Shown: piece after piece, positions 27,795 through 36,982 of the stretch | Numbering within the stretch: position 1 is the stretch's first letter | Layout: the number at the start of each line of letters is the position of its first letter | NCBI RefSeq assembly: GCF_041242975.1 | Contig: NZ_CP162488.1 | Location: 3,710,001-3,774,000 of the forward strand | DNA length: 64,000 nt | Direction: 5' to 3' | DNA from: Xanthomonas sp. DAR 35659 | GTDB taxonomy: Bacteria; Pseudomonadota; Gammaproteobacteria; Xanthomonadales; Xanthomonadaceae | Notes under the pieces: generated by a model | What the model saw: the letters and a program-made list of their open reading frames with translations, nothing else | What the model was told of the DNA's origin: nothing | Database searches by the model: none | Translations under genes and position numbers: made by a program

Positions 27795-28133
27795 TCAGGC
27801 CTTGCGCAGGAAGCAGGTCTTCAGCACCAGGCCCTTGATCTTGTCAGAGTTGCCCTCGATGTGCTCGGCATCGTCCTCGACCAGGCGGATGCCGCGGATC
27901 ACCGTGCCCTGCTTGAGCGGGATCGACGATCCCTTGACCTTCAGGTCCTTGATCACCACCACCGTGTCGCCCGCCTGCAGCACGTTGCCGTTGCTGTCGC
28001 GCACCACCGTCGCCGCCACCGCGGCGTCCGCCGCCTGCGGCCACTCGTAGCCGCAATCGGCGCAGATCCACATCCCTCCGTCGGCATAGGTGTTCTGCAG
28101 CGTGCATTGCGGACAGGCGAGTGCGGCGGACAT
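27795..28133 (-). CDS. YjdM/PhnA-like zinc ribbon protein
   Basis: 112 residues. The N-terminal zinc ribbon has CPQC and CADC pairs (LACPQCTLQNTYADGGMWICADCGYEW), followed by the PhnA domain with DSNGNVLQAGDTVVVIKDLKVKGSS and KQGTVIRGIRLVEDDAEHIEG. Once linked to alkylphosphonate use, the family is now mostly of unknown function. It is monocistronic, with its tail converging on the serine hydrolase gene. Confidence 0.92.
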   Translation of the reverse strand: MSAALACPQCTLQNTYADGGMWICADCGYEWPQAADAAVAATVVRDSNGNVLQAGDTVVVIKDLKVKGSSIPLKQGTVIRGIRLVEDDAEHIEGNSDKIKGLVLKTCFLRKA

Positions 28134-28235
28134 GGCGTTCCTTGATACGGCGACGACGGGAGGGCGCCTATTGTAGCCGCCCGCTCCGCAGCGCCGCCGC
28201 GCCCCGGCGCGCGCCGTTCCCGCACAGGAATTCCC

Positions 28236-29192
28236 ATGTCCGCCGCTTCCGGCTCCCGCCTTGCGATCTACGCCGCGCTCGCCGGCAACCTGGCCATCGC
28301 CATCGCCAAGTTCGTCGCCGCCGCGCTGTCCGGCAGTTCGGCGATGCTCAGCGAAGGCGTGCACTCGCTGGTGGATACGGTCAACGAACTGTTGCTGCTG
28401 TACGGCCTGCGCCGCGCCGCGCGGCCCGCCGACGCGCGCCATCCGTTCGGCTACGGGCGCGAGCTGTACTTCTGGAGTTTCATCGTCGCCCTGCTGGTGC
28501 TCGCGCTCGGCGCGGGCGTCTCGCTGTACCAGGGCATCGCCCATCTGCGCCATCCGCAACCGGCCACCAGCCATACGCTCAACTACGTGGTGCTGGGCCT
28601 GTCGATGCTGTTCGAAGGCGGCTCGTGGTGGGTATCGCTGCGCGAGTTCCGCGCGCGCAAGGGCGCCATGGGCTACGTGCAGGCGTTTCGCGAAAGCAAG
28701 GATCCGAGCCTGTTCACCGTGCTGCTGGAGGACAGCGCCGCGCTGATCGGTCTGGTCATCGCCCTGCTCGGCCTGCTCGCCGCGCAATGGCTGCAGATGC
28801 CGGAACTGGACGGCGTGGCGTCGATCGGCATCGCCGCGGTGCTGGCCTGCTCGGCCTTCCTGCTGGCGCGCGAGACCAAGGGCCTGCTGATCGGCGAGCC
28901 GGCGGCGCGCGCCTTGAGCGAGGCGCTGCGTCGCATCGCCGCCGCCGATCCGGACGTGCGCGCGGTCAACGGCGTGCTCAGCGTGCAGATGGGCGCGGAG
29001 CAGGTGGTCGCCGCGCTCAGCGCCGAATTCGAGGACCAGCGCAGCACCGCGCAGATCGAGGCCTGCATCGAGCGCATCGAACGCGCCGCGCGCGCGCAAC
29101 ATCCACAACTGCAAGCGCTGTTCGTCAAACCGCAGACGCCCGCCGCCTGGCAGGCGCGGCGCAACGCGCTGCACGCGCCGCGGCGAGCCTGA
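28236..29192 (+). CDS. Cation diffusion facilitator transporter (ZnT9-like subgroup)
   Basis: 318 residues with six membrane segments. Segment 2 carries the metal motif HSLVDT (HxxxD). Segment 5 has LLEDSAALIGL instead of the canonical H/DxxxD, a feature of the ZnT9-like branch. The C-terminal cytosolic domain (about 230-318) has the ferredoxin-like fold typical of CDF proteins. It likely moves a divalent cation out of the cytosol by proton antiport, but the altered site makes the ion uncertain. Confidence 0.88.
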   Translation: MSAASGSRLAIYAALAGNLAIAIAKFVAAALSGSSAMLSEGVHSLVDTVNELLLLYGLRRAARPADARHPFGYGRELYFWSFIVALLVLALGAGVSLYQGIAHLRHPQPATSHTLNYVVLGLSMLFEGGSWWVSLREFRARKGAMGYVQAFRESKDPSLFTVLLEDSAALIGLVIALLGLLAAQWLQMPELDGVASIGIAAVLACSAFLLARETKGLLIGEPAARALSEALRRIAAADPDVRAVNGVLSVQMGAEQVVAALSAEFEDQRSTAQIEACIERIERAARAQHPQLQALFVKPQTPAAWQARRNALHAPRRA

Positions 29193-29317
29193 ATGCGAGC
29201 GCGGCGCGGCGACTTGCGATCCGCCGCCGCTTTTCGTTAGGGTAGCCGGGTAGCACCTCCCATCGCGCTGTGACTGTGCCGGCGTATCCCCCCTTCCTTC
29301 CTTGCATGAGGTTTCCC

Positions 29318-29788
29318 ATGGAGATCGCCAACGGTCTTGTCGCCACCATCCATTACACCCTAACCGACGATGCCGGCGAGGTCATCGACCAGTCCGCGCC
29401 GGACAACCCGCTGAGCTACCTGCACGGCGCCGGCAACATCGTGCCCGGCCTGGAAAACGCGCTGACCGGCAAGCGTCCGGGCGAGCGCGTGCAGGTCGAC
29501 GTGATTCCCGCCGAAGGCTACGGCCCGCGCCACGAGCAGTTGCAGCAGCAGGTGCCGCGCAGTTCGTTCCCGGATGCCGATGGACTCGCCGCCGGCATGC
29601 AGTTCCAGGCGCAGACCGACCAGGGCCCGCTGCTGGTCACGGTGGTCGAGGTCGGCCCCGAGCTGGTGACCATCGACGGCAACCATCCGCTGGCCGGCCA
29701 GGTGCTGCATTTCGCGGTGGAAGTGGCCGGCGTGCGCGAGGCCACCGAGCAGGAGAAGAACCAGGGCCACGCCGGCGCGGCGCTGTAG
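29318..29788 (+). CDS. FKBP-type peptidyl-prolyl isomerase, SlyD-like
   Basis: 156 residues. VATIHYTLTDDAGEVIDQS, PLSYLHGAGNIVPGLENALTG and VIPAEGYGPRHEQL give the FKBP core split by an inserted flap (IF domain, about residues 72-125), as in SlyD. The histidine/cysteine-rich metal-binding tail of E. coli SlyD is missing; the protein ends NQGHAGAAL. It acts as a folding catalyst and chaperone in the cytosol. ATG 29318 is preferred; ATG 29306 adds four residues. Confidence 0.92.
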   Translation: MEIANGLVATIHYTLTDDAGEVIDQSAPDNPLSYLHGAGNIVPGLENALTGKRPGERVQVDVIPAEGYGPRHEQLQQQVPRSSFPDADGLAAGMQFQAQTDQGPLLVTVVEVGPELVTIDGNHPLAGQVLHFAVEVAGVREATEQEKNQGHAGAAL

Positions 29789-29969
29789 CCGCCGCGGCAA
29801 CGCTGGAGAACACGGGGCCCGCGCCATGCGGGCCTCGTGCGTTTCGGGCGAGGTGCGCTGCGACGACGCGCGCCGCCGCAGCGCCTCGCGCGTGCCTGGT
29901 TTGCGGCAGCTTGCGCCGCGCAGCCGCTTGCCGCACAGTGCGCGGCCCCCTGCCCGGCCCCGCAGCGCC

Positions 29970-31328
29970 ATGAGACTCGGCATCGATTTCGGCACCAGCA
30001 ACTCCGCCGCCGCCGCGGCGATCGACGGCCGCGTGGTGCCGATCGACTTCGGCGACCAGCAGCAGTTCCGCACCACGGTGTATTTCCCCGAGGTGATGCG
30101 CGACCCGTCCGATTTCGAACTGACGCCGGCGCTGGAACGGCAGGTCGAGGACCTGATCGACGCCGGGCGGCGCGATGCGGCCGCCGCCGGACGCGAGCGC
30201 AGCCGCGAAGACCTGCGCCGCGACGCGATCCGCGTGGTGCGCCGGCAATGGATGGAAGCGCAGATGCGCGAGCCGCGCAGTTCCGCGGCGCTGCTGCAGA
30301 ACGCGGTCTACGGCGACGCGGCGCTGGACGCGTATTTCCTGGAAGGCGAAGGCAGCCTGGTGCAGAGCCCGAAGTCGATGCTCGGCTACAACCTGCATCC
30401 GCGCGCCAAACAGACCATCACCGGCATCGCCACGCACATCCTCGAGCACATCCGCCTGACCGCCTCGCAGCAGCTCGGCGTGCAGGTGCGCAGCGCCCTG
30501 CTCGGGCGGCCGGTGCAGTTCCGCAGTTCGATCGGCGAGGCAGGCAACGCGCAAGCGCTGGAGATCCTGCACAGCGCCGCGCTCGCCGCCGGCTTCGACG
30601 ATGTCGCATTCCTGGAAGAGCCCGCCGCCGCGGCGATGCACTATCACGCCAGCAGCCGCAAGCGCCACGACGCGGTGGTGGTGGACATCGGCGGCGGCAC
30701 CACCGACATCGCCCATGCCAGCGTCGGCGGCGACGGCGCGCCCGACGTGCACCGCGCCTGGGGCATCGCCCGTGGCGGTACCGACATCGACCTGGCGCTG
30801 AGCCTGGCCAGCTACATGCCGCTGTTCGGCCGCGGCAGCACGCGCGTCCCGGCGCATCACTACGTCGAGGCGGCGATGGTGCAGGACACCACCCGCCAGC
30901 GCGATTTCCGCCAGCACCGCTACGACGCGGTGCCGGCCCCGTACGACGCCCGCCTGCGGGCGTTGCAGGACACCGGCAACACCGCGCGCCTGTACCGCGC
31001 GGTGGAACGCAGCAAGATCGGCCTCAGCGACAACGCGCAGCACGCGGAGACGCTGGACTACATCGAGGCCGGGCTGCACGTGCGGATCCGCGCCGACGAG
31101 CTGACCCAGGCCGCGCGCAGCTACCTGGAGGCGCTCGGCGAACTGCTCGCACAGGTCCGCGGCGACATCGGCCGCGATCCGGCGGCGGTGTTCCTGACCG
31201 GCGGCATGTCGCGCGCCGGCTACCTCCGGCAGGTGGTCGCCGCCGCCTTCCCGCAGGCGCGCCTGGTGCACGGCGATCCCTCGTTCGGCGTGGTCCAGGG
31301 CCTGGCGCTGGCGGCCGCGCAACGCTGA
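29970..31328 (+). CDS. Hsp70 family protein (YegD-like)
   Basis: 452 residues. The actin-like ATPase motifs are IDFGTSNSA (phosphate 1), VVVDIGGGTTDIAHA (phosphate 2) and VFLTGGMSRAGYLRQVVAAAFP (adenosine). FLEEPAAAAMHYH matches the connecting region. The substrate-binding domain of DnaK is absent, as in the YegD group. It probably has a chaperone-related role in the cytosol. ATG 29970 lies 181 bases after the SlyD-like gene. Confidence 0.9.
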   Translation: MRLGIDFGTSNSAAAAAIDGRVVPIDFGDQQQFRTTVYFPEVMRDPSDFELTPALERQVEDLIDAGRRDAAAAGRERSREDLRRDAIRVVRRQWMEAQMREPRSSAALLQNAVYGDAALDAYFLEGEGSLVQSPKSMLGYNLHPRAKQTITGIATHILEHIRLTASQQLGVQVRSALLGRPVQFRSSIGEAGNAQALEILHSAALAAGFDDVAFLEEPAAAAMHYHASSRKRHDAVVVDIGGGTTDIAHASVGGDGAPDVHRAWGIARGGTDIDLALSLASYMPLFGRGSTRVPAHHYVEAAMVQDTTRQRDFRQHRYDAVPAPYDARLRALQDTGNTARLYRAVERSKIGLSDNAQHAETLDYIEAGLHVRIRADELTQAARSYLEALGELLAQVRGDIGRDPAAVFLTGGMSRAGYLRQVVAAAFPQARLVHGDPSFGVVQGLALAAAQR

Positions 31329-31782
31329 GCCAGGGCCGTTCGCACGCGGCCCTGCGCATCGCGCGCCGCCGCGGGGGCCCAACGATCGGGTAGCGACGGC
31401 CACCGGGAACGCGGCCCCAGCGCCATCGCGATGCCTCCCTGGCGCACTGCGCGATCGCTAGCGCAGGATTCGTTCATGCGCAAGAGGCGCGATTGGCGTA
31501 ACATCCCGGCTCACGCTTCAGCGTCACGTTCCTACCCGCGTCTCGTCCGGCCGTTTCCGTCGCCCGACTCGCCCCTCTTCTCGCGCCAGCCTCCTTCCCG
31601 CCCGGGTCGGATCCACCGGGAGCGCCCGTGTCCGGCTACCGCTTCAGCTTCACATGTTCGCCCTGCGCGGCCAGGACGATCGCCTGCATTCGCCGCCCAC
31701 GCTCCAGCACTCCGCGTCGACCGAGCTTCCGGACCGCGGCCGCAGGCGGCATGCTGCGCCTCGCGCGCGCCGGTGACGCCGC
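31329..31782. other. Intergenic region without a recognised gene
   Basis: 454 bases. A weak hairpin AGGGCCG/CGGCCCT (31332-31338 with 31347-31353) just after the Hsp70-like gene may aid termination, but it has no U tract. No credible coding frame, promoter or repeat was identified in the rest. Confidence 0.5.
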
Positions 31783-32118
31783 TTGAGCGCACGACCGGCA
31801 ACGCCCTGCGCCAAGGCCGACACGACCGCCACCTGCGATCGCTGCGATGCGATCTGCTGCCGGCTGACCGTGCTGCTGATGCCCGAGGACCAGGTACCCG
31901 ACCACTACACCGAGTACACCGCCAACGGCCTGCACGTGATGGCGCGCGACGAGGACGGCTGGTGCGTGGCCGTGGACAGCAGCCGCATGTGCTGCTCGAT
32001 CTACGCACAGCGCCCGGCGGTGTGCCGCGCGTTCGCGATGGACGGCCCGTATTGCCGCGACATCCGCCGCATCCACCACGACCAGTTGGCGCGTGGCATT
32101 CCGCTGACGATGTACTGA
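31783..32118 (+). CDS. YkgJ family cysteine-cluster protein
   Basis: 111 residues. The cysteines are grouped as CDRCDAICC near the start, MCCSIYAQRPAVCRAF in the middle and YCRDI near the end, the pattern of the YkgJ/UPF0153 putative zinc- or iron-chelating domain. TTG 31783 is the first possible start after an in-frame TGA at 31774, and no ATG precedes the first cysteine cluster. The next gene begins 17 bases after its stop with AGGAG, so they are probably one operon. Confidence 0.85.
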   Translation: MSARPATPCAKADTTATCDRCDAICCRLTVLLMPEDQVPDHYTEYTANGLHVMARDEDGWCVAVDSSRMCCSIYAQRPAVCRAFAMDGPYCRDIRRIHHDQLARGIPLTMY

Positions 32119-32135
32119 CTTCCCAGGAGACCCGC

Positions 32136-32336
32136 ATGGCACGTCCCACCAGCAAGACCCCGCCACCGACCGCCAAGGCCGCCCGCAGCGGCGCCGGCGC
32201 CGACAAGGCGCAGAAAGGCCTGAGCCGAGAGCGCATCGAGGCCGACATGGCCGCGTTCCGCAAGGCCGGCGGCCGCGTCGAAGTGCTCGGCACCACCCGC
32301 GTGCTGAAGAAAGTGGACGAAGCCGAAGCCGGCTGA
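32136..32336 (+). CDS. Small conserved basic protein, function unknown
   Basis: 66 residues. A lysine/alanine-rich N-terminal tail is followed by LSRERIEADMAAFRKAGGRVEVLGTTRVLKKV, which looks like one helix and a short beta hairpin. It has a good ribosome site (CAGGAGA before ATG 32136), which together with the protein-like second half makes it likely real. It is downstream of the ykgJ-like gene. I do not recognise a family. Confidence 0.75.
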   Translation: MARPTSKTPPPTAKAARSGAGADKAQKGLSRERIEADMAAFRKAGGRVEVLGTTRVLKKVDEAEAG

Positions 32337-32350
32337 GCCCGCGTCCCAGC

Positions 32351-32384
32351 CGCCATCGGCGCCGTCTTCACGGCGCCGATGGCG
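32351..32384. terminator. Perfect 15-bp hairpin, terminator-like
   Basis: CGCCATCGGCGCCGT (32351-32365) pairs perfectly with ACGGCGCCGATGGCG (32370-32384) around the loop CTTC. It lies 14 bases beyond the small protein gene and 43 bases before the EAL gene. There is no U run, so it may act with Rho or as an RNA stabilising end. Confidence 0.65.
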
Positions 32385-32427
32385 TGCTGGCCGATACTCC
32401 CTTCCTCCTCCGCGGTCGACGCACGGC

Positions 32428-33222
32428 ATGCTCCTGCGCTCCCTCTCCGCCGAACTCGGCCAGCCGGCTTGCGGCAACTGCCGCGGCGGCGAGCCGCTCG
32501 ACTTCGGCATCCGCATGGCGTTCCAGCCGATCGTCGACGCCGACGCGCGCGCGATCTACGCCTATGAGGCGCTGGTGCGCGGCGAGGACGGCAGCGACGC
32601 GGCCACGGTGCTGGCACGGGTACGCCCGCAGCAGCTGTACCGCTTCGACCAGACCTGCAGGGTGCAGGCGATCGCCACCGCCGCGCGGCTGGGCCTGCGC
32701 ACCCGGCTGTCGATCAACTTCATTCCCAATGCGGTCTATGACCCGGCCACCTGCATTCGCCTGACCCTGGCCGCGGCCGAGCACTACGGCGTGCCGACCG
32801 GCGAGCTGATCTTCGAAATGAGCGAATCCGAGCGCATCCACGACCTGCCCAAGGTGGTGCGGATCCTGCGCGACTACGCACAGCGCGGTTTCCTGACCGC
32901 GATCGACGATTTCGGCGCCGGCCACTCCGGGCTGAATCTGCTCGCCGATTTCCAGCCGCACCTGCTCAAGCTGGACATGGCGCTGATCCGCGGCATCGAC
33001 GCCGACGCGCCCCGGCGACACATCGTCGCCGGCGTCGTCGGCATGGCCGCGGCGCTGGGCTGCCGGGTGCTCGCCGAAGGCGTGGAGACGGCCGCCGAGT
33101 ACCGCACGCTGCGCGCACTGGGCATCGGCCTGTTCCAGGGCTTCCTGTTCGCCAGGCCGGCGCTGGAGGCGTTGCCGGCGATCGCCGCGGAACGTTGGGA
33201 CAGCCTGGAACGCGACGCATAG
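32428..33222 (+). CDS. Stand-alone EAL-domain cyclic-di-GMP phosphodiesterase
   Basis: 264 residues made up almost only of an EAL domain. Motifs expected for an active enzyme are present in order: YEALVRG (the EAL glutamate), INFIPNA (asparagine), FEMSES (glutamate), AIDDFGAGHSG (two aspartates), LLKLDMALI (lysine), LAEGVET (glutamate) and FQGFLFARP (glutamine). It should cleave cyclic di-GMP to pGpG in the cytosol. No sensor, GGDEF or membrane part is present, only a short cysteine-containing N-terminus (CGNC). Confidence 0.92.
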   Translation: MLLRSLSAELGQPACGNCRGGEPLDFGIRMAFQPIVDADARAIYAYEALVRGEDGSDAATVLARVRPQQLYRFDQTCRVQAIATAARLGLRTRLSINFIPNAVYDPATCIRLTLAAAEHYGVPTGELIFEMSESERIHDLPKVVRILRDYAQRGFLTAIDDFGAGHSGLNLLADFQPHLLKLDMALIRGIDADAPRRHIVAGVVGMAAALGCRVLAEGVETAAEYRTLRALGIGLFQGFLFARPALEALPAIAAERWDSLERDA

Positions 33223-33328
33223 ACGCGGGCGCGAGCGCGCGACGTTGCCGCCGACCGGGGGCCGGCCGCACTTGCCCCACGCGGCCACGATTGCGACCAT
33301 CGCCTCCCCCCGCCCTACGACCACGCCG

Positions 33329-33907
33329 ATGTCCTCGTTCCACGCCATGCTGCCGCCCTGGGTCCACCGCTGGCTGGACCTGATCGTGCCGGGGGCGCAG
33401 ATCGCGCTGATCGTGCTCGCCGCGTGGCTGCTGCGCACCGTGCTGCGGCGGTTGGTGCGGCGCCTCGGCGAACGCTACGCGTTGCCGCCGGAACTGGTGA
33501 TGATGGCGCGCCGCGGCAGCGGCTTCGTGATCTACACGGCGGCGGCGCTGATGATCCTCGACCGGCTCGGCGTGTCCGGCACCGTGCTGTGGACCGCGTT
33601 CACCGGCTTCGCCGCCGTCGGCGCGGTGGCGTTCTTCGCCGCCTGGAGCGTGCTGTCCAACATCTTCTGCACGCTGCTGATCTTCACCACGCGGCCGTTT
33701 CGCCTGTACGACCACATCGAACTGCTCGAGAACGGCGAAAAGCCCGGACTCAAGGGCCAGGTAGTGGACATCAACCTGATCTACACCACGCTGCGCGAAC
33801 CCGGCGACGCGGATGGCGGCAGCGTGCTGCAGATTCCCAACAGCCTGTTCTTCCAGCGCAGCACGCGGCGCTGGCGCGGGCATCCGGTGCCGCCCGGACT
33901 CGGGTGA
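33329..33907 (+). CDS. Small MscS-family mechanosensitive channel protein
   Basis: 192 residues. Three hydrophobic segments are followed by the pore-lining, glycine/alanine-rich helix GFAAVGAVAFFAAWSVLSNIFC and then TRPFRLYDHIELL, the start of the beta domain of MscS. The C-terminal cytosolic vestibule is very short compared with MscS (about 286 residues), so it is a minimal family member. It would release solutes on hypo-osmotic shock. ATG 33329 opens the frame and no good ribosome site is seen. Confidence 0.85.
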   Translation: MSSFHAMLPPWVHRWLDLIVPGAQIALIVLAAWLLRTVLRRLVRRLGERYALPPELVMMARRGSGFVIYTAAALMILDRLGVSGTVLWTAFTGFAAVGAVAFFAAWSVLSNIFCTLLIFTTRPFRLYDHIELLENGEKPGLKGQVVDINLIYTTLREPGDADGGSVLQIPNSLFFQRSTRRWRGHPVPPGLG

Positions 33908-34106
33908 GGCCGCGCGACCCGCGGCGCGTCCATCGGGTCCATCGTTGCGCGTCCGGAAACCGCGCGAACACCACCGCATGATCTCATCGGCGCACGTCGC
34001 CGAACGCATCCGCACGTCCTAACAAGACACTGATCGGGGGGACGTTATGGTGTCCGGTCACGCGCCGCGGCGCGATGCGTGCCTCCCCCTCCTTCAAGGT
34101 GCCTCC

Positions 34107-34379
34107 ATGGAACAACCCGTCCATCCGTTCGCCGAACTGTTCGCCCAGTTGGGCCTGCCCCAAGGCGAAGCCGAGATCCGCCAGTTCATCGCGCGCCACT
34201 CGCCGCTGCCGGACACGATGCGGCTGGAGGAGGCGCCGTTCTGGACGCCGGCGCAGGCGCAACTGCTGCGCGAGGAACGCCTCGACGACGCCGACTGGGC
34301 GATGGTGGTCGATCAGCTCAACATCGCCCTGCACTCGCGGCCGGTGCCGCCGGTCAGCGACGCCGCCAACGACGACTGA
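34107..34379 (+). CDS. DUF2789 family protein
   Basis: 90 residues. FAELFAQLGLPQGEAEIRQFIARHSPLPDTMRLEEAPFWTPAQAQLLREE and the closing DADWAMVVDQLNIAL match DUF2789, a small helical cytosolic family without assigned function. AAGG lies about nine bases before ATG 34107. Confidence 0.88.
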   Translation: MEQPVHPFAELFAQLGLPQGEAEIRQFIARHSPLPDTMRLEEAPFWTPAQAQLLREERLDDADWAMVVDQLNIALHSRPVPPVSDAANDD

Positions 34380-34441
34380 GCGCGCGCCGGCAGCGCGACG
34401 CGCCCTGCACAGGCGGCACGATACGGCGTGCGCACGCGGCG

Positions 34442-34708
34442 CTAGCGCAGCTGACTGTCCTTGCTGCCGCGGCGGTTGTAGCCGCTGTGCTCGTGCTGCG
34501 CGCGATCGTGCGCTTCCTGACAGGATACGCACAGACGCACGCCCGGCACGGCCTTGCGCCGCGCGGCGGGAATCGGCGCATCGCAGTCCTCGCACTGGCT
34601 CAGGCCCGGTCCCTGCGGCAATTGGCTGCGTGCGCGCTTGATCGCATCCTCGACGGTGGCGTCGATCTGGTCCTGCACCGCACCGTCGTTCGCCCATCCG
34701 GTCGCCAT
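34442..34708 (-). CDS. DksA/TraR-type C4 zinc-finger protein
   Basis: 88 residues. The zinc finger is CEDC followed after 17 residues by CVSC, within CEDCDAPIPAARRKA and LCVSCQEAHD. The short length and the basic C-terminus (GYNRRGSKDSQLR) resemble YbiI-like members, which are shorter than DksA and lack its coiled-coil tip. It may bind the RNA polymerase secondary channel (inference). GGAG precedes ATG 34708 on this strand. Confidence 0.88.
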   Translation of the reverse strand: MATGWANDGAVQDQIDATVEDAIKRARSQLPQGPGLSQCEDCDAPIPAARRKAVPGVRLCVSCQEAHDRAQHEHSGYNRRGSKDSQLR

Positions 34709-34900
34709 GGCTTTCTCCACTGTGTTGCCTCCCCCGCATGATGCGGCCGCGGCGGGCCGATGCAATGAAGGGCGGCTTCACATTGCCGATGCGTTCATCG
34801 GCATCGGGATTGCGACTCGGCAACGTCCGCGCGGCGCATCCGTGTGGGATCCATGCGATGTGTCCGCGCCGGCATGCGCGCGCTCCTGCTAACCCGCCTG

Positions 34901-35806
34901 CTAACCCGCCGCGAGAAACGCCTGCAGGCGCGGCACCACGAAATCCAGGAACAGGCGCACGCGTTGCGGCAAGCGCGGGCCACCGCGGTACAGCGCGTGG
35001 ATCTCCTCGCTGTCGCCCTCCACCGCCTCGCGCAGCACTTCCACCAGCCGCCCCGCGGCCAGATCGGCGCGCACGTGATAGTCGCCCAGCCGCGCCAGGC
35101 CGAGCCCGGCGACCGCCATGCGCCGCACCGTTTCGCCATTGTTGGCGAGCAGCGCGCCGCGCACCGTGCGGTCGACGATGCGGCCGCTGTGCGCGAGCGG
35201 CCACACCGGCGCGGCGCGGCGGAAGTTGAAGCCCAGGCAGCTGTGCCGGGACAGATCGTCGATGCCGCGCGGGGTGCCGTGGCGGGCCAGATACGCCGGC
35301 GCGGCGACGATCTTGCGCCGCGCCACGCCGACCGTGCGCGCCATCATGCTCGAATCCCGCAGCGCGCCGACGCGGAATGCGACATCGGTGCGGTCCAGGT
35401 ACAGATCGACCATCTCGTCGGACAGCGACAGATCGACCACGATCTGCGGATGCGCCTGCCAGAACGCGGGCAGTAGCGGCTCCAGGCCGAGTGCGCCGAA
35501 CGCCACCGACGCATTGACCCGCACGCTACCGCCGGCGCTGGCCGCGCCATGGCCGAGTTCGCGCTCCACGTCGTCGAGTTCGGCCAGCAACGCCAGGCTG
35601 CGCGCGTAGTAGACCTGGCCCTCGGCGGTCAGCGCCAGGCGCCGCGTGGAGCGTTCGAGCAGGCGCACGCCCAGCCGCGCCTCGACGCGGCCGATCAGCT
35701 TGCTGACCGTGGACGGGGTCATGCGCAGCAAGCGCGCCGCGGCCGAGAAGCTGCCGGCCTCCACCACGCGCAGGAACACCTGCATTTCGCCGATGCGATT
35801 GTCCAT
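34901..35806 (-). CDS. LysR-type transcriptional regulator
   Basis: 301 residues. The N-terminal helix-turn-helix (EMQVFLRVVEAGSFSAAARLLRMTPSTVSKLIGRVEARLG) is followed by a two-lobed effector domain. ATG 35806 (MDNRIGEMQVF) is preferred over ATG 35815, because the latter lies inside a perfect palindrome that is probably the operator. It is divergent from a short-chain dehydrogenase gene, the usual arrangement for a LysR regulator and its target. The co-inducer is unknown. Confidence 0.92.
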   Translation of the reverse strand: MDNRIGEMQVFLRVVEAGSFSAAARLLRMTPSTVSKLIGRVEARLGVRLLERSTRRLALTAEGQVYYARSLALLAELDDVERELGHGAASAGGSVRVNASVAFGALGLEPLLPAFWQAHPQIVVDLSLSDEMVDLYLDRTDVAFRVGALRDSSMMARTVGVARRKIVAAPAYLARHGTPRGIDDLSRHSCLGFNFRRAAPVWPLAHSGRIVDRTVRGALLANNGETVRRMAVAGLGLARLGDYHVRADLAAGRLVEVLREAVEGDSEEIHALYRGGPRLPQRVRLFLDFVVPRLQAFLAAG

Positions 35807-35812
35807 TGCGCC

Positions 35813-35837
35813 CATTCGTGAATCCGTTTCACGAATG
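35813..35837. promoter_or_regulatory. Perfect 10-bp palindrome between lysR and SDR genes (candidate operator)
   Basis: CATTCGTGAA (35813-35822) and TTCACGAATG (35828-35837) are exact inverted complements around TCCGT. The core contains the T-N11-A arrangement of LysR boxes. It lies seven bases upstream of the preferred lysR start and about 190 bases upstream of the dehydrogenase start, well placed for autoregulation and for control of the divergent gene. Confidence 0.75.
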
Positions 35838-36023
35838 ATAGGCGGGCACGGCCGGTTATCAACCGCCGGGCGAGCGCCTATCTTGCCTCTGCCGCGCCGC
35901 GCGCCGCGCCCTGCCACCCACGACCTTCGGACGCCCCGCGCTCCTGGCGCCCGCGCGATGCCACGCGCTCGCCGCACGGCCGCAGCGTGTCGCGCTGCCC
36001 CCTTCTACCCACGGAGAAACACC

Positions 36024-36803
36024 ATGGATCTGCAACTCGACGGCAAGACCGTCCTCGTCACCGGCGCCACCGCCGGGATCGGCCTGGCCATCGCCCGCAC
36101 CCTCGCCGCCGAAGGCACCGACGTCGTCATCTGCGGCCGCAGCCAGGACACCCTGGACACCGCTGTCGCCGCGATCGGCGGCAGAGTGCGCGGCGTGCTG
36201 GCCGATCCGGCCACCGCGCAAGGCGCCCAGGCGCTCATCGCCGCGGTGCCGCAGGTCGATGTCCTGGTCAACAACCTGGGCATCTACGAATCCAAGGACT
36301 TCGGCGCGATCAGCGACGACGACTGGATGCGCTTCTTCGAGATCAACGTGCTCAGCGGCGCGCGCCTGGCCCGTCACTACCTGCCCGGCATGCTGGCGCG
36401 CGATTGGGGGCGGATCATCTTCATCTCCAGCGAAAGCGCGGTGCTGGTGCCGCCCAACATGATCCACTACGGCATGACCAAGACCGCGCAACTGGCGATC
36501 TCGCGCGGCCTGGCGGCCACCACCAAGGGCACCCGCGTCACCGTCAATGCGGTGCTGCCGGGCACCACGCGTTCGGCCGGCATCGAGGCCTTCATGCGCA
36601 GCGTCGCCAGCGATCCGCGGATGCCGCCGCAGGAGATGGAGCGCGAATACTTCGCCAAGGAACGCGCCAGTTCGCTGATCCAGCGCATGATCGAACCCGA
36701 GGAAGTGGCCAGCCTGGTCGCCTACGTGGCCAGCCCGCTGTCGGCGGCGACCAACGGTGCGGCATTGCGGGTGGATGGCGGCATCACCCCGACCATCGTC
36801 TGA
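36024..36803 (+). CDS. Short-chain dehydrogenase/reductase
   Basis: 259 residues, classical SDR. The cofactor motif is TGATAGIGLAIA (TGxxxGxG), followed by NNLGIYE (NNxG), catalytic serine in FISSESAV, and YGMTK (YxxxK). An acidic residue is not evident after the second strand and an arginine is present in CGRSQ, so NADP(H) is likely. GGAG precedes ATG 36024. Probably controlled by the divergent LysR regulator; the substrate is unknown. Confidence 0.93.
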   Translation: MDLQLDGKTVLVTGATAGIGLAIARTLAAEGTDVVICGRSQDTLDTAVAAIGGRVRGVLADPATAQGAQALIAAVPQVDVLVNNLGIYESKDFGAISDDDWMRFFEINVLSGARLARHYLPGMLARDWGRIIFISSESAVLVPPNMIHYGMTKTAQLAISRGLAATTKGTRVTVNAVLPGTTRSAGIEAFMRSVASDPRMPPQEMEREYFAKERASSLIQRMIEPEEVASLVAYVASPLSAATNGAALRVDGGITPTIV

Positions 36804-36982
36804 CGCATCGTGGGCGGGCGATGCGGCCTGGGGCGCGCATCGCTGCGCGGCACCGGGACCACGTCGGCGCATCCATCGCCTGCGGTGCGCTCGACCGCTA
36901 CGTGGCGCCGTTCGGTGCCGCGCCAGAGCCACGCATCGGCCCGTCCACGGACGCGGGGTCACAGGCACCGTCCGTCGTGGCG

